Made by a program: the position numbers and the translations under genes
NCBI GenBank assembly: GCA_947625425.1
Contig: CANQOH010000027.1
Span: forward strand, 1-17,561
Reading direction: 5' to 3'
Length of the DNA stretch: 17,561 bases
DNA from: an uncultured Bacilli bacterium
GTDB lineage: Bacteria; Bacillota_I; Bacilli_A; RF39; UBA660
The notes under the pieces: model-generated
Databases searched by the model: none
What the model saw: the letters and a program-made list of their open reading frames with translations, nothing else
Told to the model about the DNA's origin: nothing
Shown here: one piece after another, positions 14,901 to 17,561 of the stretch
How the letters are laid out: each line of letters opens with the position of its first letter
Numbering within the stretch: position 1 is the stretch's first letter

Positions 14901-17139
14901 GCATTGGGAATTCAGAATTAACAACACCAATACGTTTAGGAATATCCATAAAATTGAATGAAGTTTTACCTTCTAAATAAGGAAGCCATTCAGGATGTTC
15001 TTTTATTTTATTTAATGATAAACTACCAGCATAGAAATAATTTTTTAATTCAGCTGGAGCATCTAGACTTAAAAATAATTCAGGATGTTTATTTTTAAAC
15101 TTAGGAGATAATTCTTCATCATAAGTAGCATCAACTAGTGTATATTTTTTATCTAATTTATTAATTATGTTGTTATATATAGCTTCAATAAGTAAGTCAT
15201 CTAATTCTTCAAGAGTTAAATTATCTAATGACGTAATATTTATGGTGATATTATCTAGTAAATTACCATAAGACCATATGTATTCATTAACTTTATCAGA
15301 AGCACCAATAGAATATAAATAATCTAATAATCCTAGGTGGTCGTCTGAAGATGTTAAGGTTGGTTGAATAGTCGATAAAGAATCAGTTAGTTTTATATTT
15401 TTTAAAAATGGTTGCCATTCAGGATGAAGTCTTAAAGATTGAAAACTTAATTTATTAGTATAATAAAGATTTTGTAAATCTTCAGGAGCAATTTTGCTTA
15501 AAAAAATATCAGGATATTTACTTGTAAATGTTTCAGGTAACTCCTTAACTATTTTGGCATGATATTCATAGTATTGATTACGAAAAGCAATTCTAAATAA
15601 GTTAGCTAAACGATTAAGGAATTCTTCATAAGTAGTTACTGGTTCATCAACATTATAACTATAATACTTAGAAATAATATCTAAGTTTTTACCTAAAGAA
15701 CCATATTCATCTTGAAAACGGATTAGATTATTAAGACCTAAAGAGTCGATTAAACGTTGATCATTAACGGTTGCTAAAGTAGTTGATGGAGTTAGTAAAT
15801 AGAAATAATTATCATCAAGAACATTTAAGCCTTGAAGATAAATGCCTATTTTCTTTATCCATTCAGGATACTTGGCTTCACCATATATAGAAGAATCAGT
15901 AGCTTTACCAAAAAGCAAATTTTGATTGTTATAATAACGTTCAACTACAGTTAAATAAAAGATATCTTTAGGATTAGTTATACCTCTTTCTGGAGCATTA
16001 TTTATGTGATTTGTTAACATATTAAAGAAGTCATAATCTTCAGAAAAATCAAAATTTAAAGTATTATCTAAAAATAAGAATGGAGATTCAGCAATAATTT
16101 GAGAAAAATTCTCAGAACCAATTAATTTTCTTATTTCTCTAAAATAATAAGCACCAATATGATTAAAGAAATCACCTTTACTAAAGACCGAATAATATTT
16201 AACGTAATCTTCAACTGTTAGTGAATTTTTATTAAATCTTTCATAAACATCTGGTGGTAATTCATTTTCATTAATAAATAGATTTGGATATTTGGTTTTA
16301 AAACGATTACTTAAATTATAAGTTCTTTGATAATATGAAGTAATTATTAACTTAGAAACATATTCATCTACTTTATCCATCATTTGGGAGATAGATTCGA
16401 TTTTTAAGATAGCTTCGGCTTCTTCTTTAGTTACATCAGATTGAGGACCATAATTATAATATGTTATATTTTCTATGACAATTGATAATTCATTAATATA
16501 TTCAGGATTTTCTTTATAAATACTTAATGCTTTGGTTAAACCAAAATAATTAATTATATTGTTAAAAGTTGTATTTAATTTAGAAGTATAGTTTAAATAA
16601 TTTTTTTTAGTTTTAGAAGATAGTTCTTTTATTTGTTCATCACTTAAAGCAAGTAAATCACTTATTTCTAACTGATTATTAATATATTTCTTTTCAAAAT
16701 CGTTATCAAATAAAGGCGATAAGAAAACTGTTGGATTATCTTTAACTACTTTTTCATCAAAACTATCACGTGATAGATTTAAATAACTACGATTTACATT
16801 ACGAACATTACAACCTTTTAAATTAACTCCTAAAGGAGATTCAATACTATCAATAATGTTAAAATCGATATTGGCATGGGTAGCAGATAAATCTAAAGGT
16901 TCATCAAGAGAAACAAGAGATATATCTTTCCATTCGGCAAAAGGTATTTCACTTAAGTCATAGCTGATTATTTCTTTGATGGTAGAAAATATCGAACTAC
17001 CATATTCTCTTATAAATTTATCTTCATCTTCTTCATATAAATCTTTATGTTCTTCACTTAATTGTTCAAATTTTTTTAATTCAGTAAAAAATTTTTCTCT
17101 TAATTCTCTAAATTTTTCTAAAGTTATTTTTTCTCTCAT
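11971..17139 (-). CDS. Giant repeat protein with CCQ/AQSWVWRN C-terminal domain, function unknown
   Basis: A single uninterrupted 1722-residue frame; no signal peptide or membrane helix seen, so probably cytosolic. Parts: a charged helical start (1-60); a short segment with LKGCNVRNVNRSYLNLS; about seven repeats of roughly 143 residues (about 127-1000), marked by P(D/E)(I/L)FLS, AP-ELK, FY, and 38 residues after the unit start HPEW-P-L; a non-repeated middle region (about 1000-1370, with SYVVMTTIPFEDADKFL, AYSFGIFEGDPRAEKRLLSL and AHTLFGGFTLKYDPEFREFLL). Next comes a compact domain with DCCQEIGNC (1380-1388), HS (1395-1396), GRLFVIRDELGKIS, AQSWVWRN (1416-1423) and CFDNVEVP, then a long helix and VTVGLGYND. 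A Pro-rich linker and an acidic tail end the protein. The strand-helix-strand order after GRLFVIRD faintly recalls a GNAT fold (speculation). SD GAGGT, 7 bases from the ATG; own promoter; overlaps the ALDH-like gene by 14 bases. Confidence 0.9.
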   Translation of the reverse strand: MREKITLEKFRELREKFFTELKKFEQLSEEHKDLYEEDEDKFIREYGSSIFSTIKEIISYDLSEIPFAEWKDISLVSLDEPLDLSATHANIDFNIIDSIESPLGVNLKGCNVRNVNRSYLNLSRDSFDEKVVKDNPTVFLSPLFDNDFEKKYINNQLEISDLLALSDEQIKELSSKTKKNYLNYTSKLNTTFNNIINYFGLTKALSIYKENPEYINELSIVIENITYYNYGPQSDVTKEEAEAILKIESISQMMDKVDEYVSKLIITSYYQRTYNLSNRFKTKYPNLFINENELPPDVYERFNKNSLTVEDYVKYYSVFSKGDFFNHIGAYYFREIRKLIGSENFSQIIAESPFLFLDNTLNFDFSEDYDFFNMLTNHINNAPERGITNPKDIFYLTVVERYYNNQNLLFGKATDSSIYGEAKYPEWIKKIGIYLQGLNVLDDNYFYLLTPSTTLATVNDQRLIDSLGLNNLIRFQDEYGSLGKNLDIISKYYSYNVDEPVTTYEEFLNRLANLFRIAFRNQYYEYHAKIVKELPETFTSKYPDIFLSKIAPEDLQNLYYTNKLSFQSLRLHPEWQPFLKNIKLTDSLSTIQPTLTSSDDHLGLLDYLYSIGASDKVNEYIWSYGNLLDNITINITSLDNLTLEELDDLLIEAIYNNIINKLDKKYTLVDATYDEELSPKFKNKHPELFLSLDAPAELKNYFYAGSLSLNKIKEHPEWLPYLEGKTSFNFMDIPKRIGVVNSEFPMPQMITELTFQDIYTKKYGLKALLDFLVPYSSISHLFRFIVIDVKDDSKEGLERSIEKSLYSAITHYNLTFSEDVPESFKQEHPDIFLPANTPQELKSKFYNCSLNYDDLCKHPEYIEYLKGIKFSFAFRGITITNNHLNGLPDEIAYKLVSIFGNYIKNDPDILVSLKELKNFDQTDINSIKDKIVTYIKEGRMSYSDDVPEFIKQEIPHMFLSPAAPEDLKYYYYYNPNYNISFTILKSHPEWQPFLQDKSILPFYYNSPYLKGKNIDDFITRLGGEKQFLKLGNQKPEDVDYMINNNKLELLEKWYLKTGKKFIPSYVVMTTIPFEDADKFLANGKSWSTLMRCGNFKKTREGIDALIKLAYSFGIFEGDPRAEKRLLSLINDLPRNLTPVAQNTIFQMEKTILRSFVDPEATKNNMLIGLNEYKRLREVMQKEGFDISENEPVLPLIYNVGEDRQCRLIINEQQYPETAKWVRNFMEANDLRGMISPQIAHTLFGGFTLKYDPEFREFLLKNIDEILANPDYMTYVAAIQKQFTQIKIDNSNRALTLKLAVDYVQSNKYINVEIGNEELARVSAIAGYTQNDFDTLQQIFNYGKLRTFSSIPRISSSNNEYTYEITRLMDAFPIAAGTLSDCCQEIGNCAELDMEHSMTSKHGRLFVIRDELGKISAQSWVWRNQNVLCFDNVEVPDRAFERAEKEKHLSKAEFAKIIFDIYVKAAEELIATDEAAYKKLLDEGKITEEQYNSLKLSKVTVGLGYNDIATAINKYAKKDEETPKLPPKYEAPVPLQRPLYISDSRTQYILSEKEGHIEPTDTETPTIHYDVYQEYDKNNINSTVVKTLKHLEVETSNRQNYQLNCDIDDEENAFSELAYNYGVNADYLRLIVTPNFAIIYEETPSNINILDLLVKTKIDYNNVLKDVSKEVYLQMKLAFLQLINKGKQIDTSRMLSDVTTLYNTIDSLSPDFDEERGISHGTR
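14140..16761 (-). repeat. Diverged tandem repeats (about 143 residues, about 430 bp) in the giant gene
   Basis: Aligned by hand, units begin at about residues 127, 276, 386 (degenerate), 534, 677, 820 and 946 (partial), that is nucleotides 16761, 16314, 15984, 15540, 15111, 14682 and 14304. Units at 534, 677 and 820 are in exact register: 38 residues from unit start to the His of HPEW or HPEY (His572, His715, His858), a 143-residue period. The last unit has a 3-residue insert (His987). The segment near TGGTTGCCATTC (plus-strand reading) recurs almost unchanged at 14165 and 15410. The variable part between HPEW and the next unit is helical and Leu-rich. Confidence 0.8.
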
Positions 17140-17164
17140 AAGAACTACCTCTACTCTATTATTA

Positions 17165-17173
17165 ATTATATCA
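17165..17173 (-). promoter_or_regulatory. Extended -10 promoter of the giant gene
   Basis: TGATATAAT on the minus strand is an exact TGnTATAAT match. Predicted start near 17158, about 19 bases before the ATG at 17139, with GAGGT (17151-17147) as SD. No -35 is apparent because that position lies in the gpmI terminator. Confidence 0.65.
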
Positions 17174-17183
17174 TAGGCAAATT

Positions 17184-17211
17184 AAAAACCCATAAGTTTT
17201 TTATGGGTTTT
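17184..17211 (-). terminator. Terminator of gpmI
   Basis: AAAACCCATAA/TTATGGGTTTT, a perfect 11-bp inverted repeat with a 5-base loop, ending in a run of U on the minus strand. The gpmI stop codon (17212-17210) overlaps the base of the stem. Confidence 0.8.
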
Positions 17212-17561
17212 ACTTAATTAAAGAATTACCATTTATTTCGATAGGTATTGGTAACTCTAATAAACTTAACATCGTTGGCGCAATATCTGATAGTTTGCCA
17301 TCATCTTTTAGTTCTAAACCTTTTTTAGTAATGATAAATGGAACTTTATTAGTTGTATGAGTTGTACATGGTGAACCATCTTCGTTAATCATAACATCAC
17401 AGTTACCATGATCAGCGGTAATAATTAAAGTACCTTCTTTTTCTTCGACTTTATCATATAATCTTTTTAAACATTTATCTAAGAATTCAACAGCTTTAAC
17501 AGCAGCATCATAAACACCAGTGTGACCAACCATATCACCATTAGCATAGTTTAAGATAACA
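17210..17561 (-). CDS. gpmI: 2,3-bisphosphoglycerate-independent phosphoglycerate mutase, C-terminal part
   Basis: Glycolytic enzyme interconverting 3- and 2-phosphoglycerate with two Mn2+ ions. Only the last 116 codons are present: the reading frame runs off the window edge, so the true start is outside. The first visible residues VILNYANGD lead into MVGHTGVYDAAVKAVE, the family's NYAN-DMVGHTG substrate and metal motif; the ATG at 17533 is therefore internal, not a start. TADHGNCDVM carries the metal-binding Asp-His pair, and THTTNKVPFI the next metal His. The ending SDIAPTMLSLLELPIP is typical. A terminator overlaps the stop, so it is not co-transcribed with the following genes, nor with eno far downstream. 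Confidence 0.96.
   Translation of the reverse strand, partial: VILNYANGDMVGHTGVYDAAVKAVEFLDKCLKRLYDKVEEKEGTLIITADHGNCDVMINEDGSPCTTHTTNKVPFIITKKGLELKDDGKLSDIAPTMLSLLELPIPIEINGNSLIK

Noticed and set aside
14140..16761. CRISPR array or mobile-element repeats
   Set aside because: The repeats are within one coding frame, diverged, about 430 bp long and protein-level; no short identical direct repeats with spacers, transposase or terminal inverted repeats.
16976..17176. 66-residue Ser/Leu-rich plus-strand frame
   Set aside because: Complement of the Lys/Glu-rich N-terminus of the giant gene; no SD.
17210..17533. A complete 107-residue gene starting at the ATG at 17533
   Set aside because: That Met is inside the NYANGDMVGHTG motif of GpmI and the frame continues to the window edge, so it is the 3' part of a longer gene.
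82..17561. Mollicutes-type genetic code (UGA as Trp)
   Set aside because: No in-frame TGA needs readthrough to give full-length proteins, and Trp codons inspected (for example in the PP2C and giant genes) are TGG.

Overview
The window is a strongly AT-rich, gene-dense stretch of a low-GC Gram-positive (Bacillota) chromosome. The gene families, the standard genetic code (Trp is TGG; no frame is broken by TGA) and the short promoter-terminator spacers suggest an uncultured gut lineage near RF39/Erysipelotrichia-type Bacilli. That placement is inference. No rRNA, tRNA, CRISPR array or insertion sequence is visible.

Layout. All genes but one (mgtE) lie on the minus strand. In minus-strand order: (1) the C-terminal end of gpmI (phosphoglycerate mutase, cut by the window edge); (2) a 1722-residue repeat protein of unknown function, overlapping a shortened aldehyde-dehydrogenase-like gene; (3) mgtE (Mg2+ channel) on the plus strand, convergent with (2) and divergent from (4); (4) a membrane-anchored tandem PIG-L deacetylase overlapping a YfhO-family glycosyltransferase-like membrane protein; (5) a Cof-type HAD phosphatase with a small multi-pass membrane protein; (6) an RlmI-like SAM methyltransferase; (7) a PP2C phosphatase with a novel N-terminal half, coupled to a DUF1292 protein; (8) eno (enolase).

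The transcription units can be read almost directly. Every unit end carries a hairpin with a U-tract that starts at, or contains, the stop codon. Within about 100 bases most next units have an extended -10 promoter (TGn plus a TATAAT-like hexamer) and a Shine-Dalgarno sequence. These sites also correct several gene starts (eno, the ALDH-like gene, the HAD gene, mgtE).

How the genes work together. gpmI and eno are consecutive glycolytic enzymes, often adjacent in Bacillota; here they keep order and orientation but are about 16 kb apart. The PIG-L/YfhO pair looks like a cell-envelope glycan module: a polyprenol-sugar-dependent transferase plus an outward-facing de-N-acetylase. The giant repeat protein and its overlapping ALDH-like partner are the best candidate for an undescribed system. 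The protein has several roughly 143-residue repeats, a mixed middle region and a distinctive CCQ / AQSWVWRN C-terminal domain; its partner lacks a recognisable catalytic cysteine segment.
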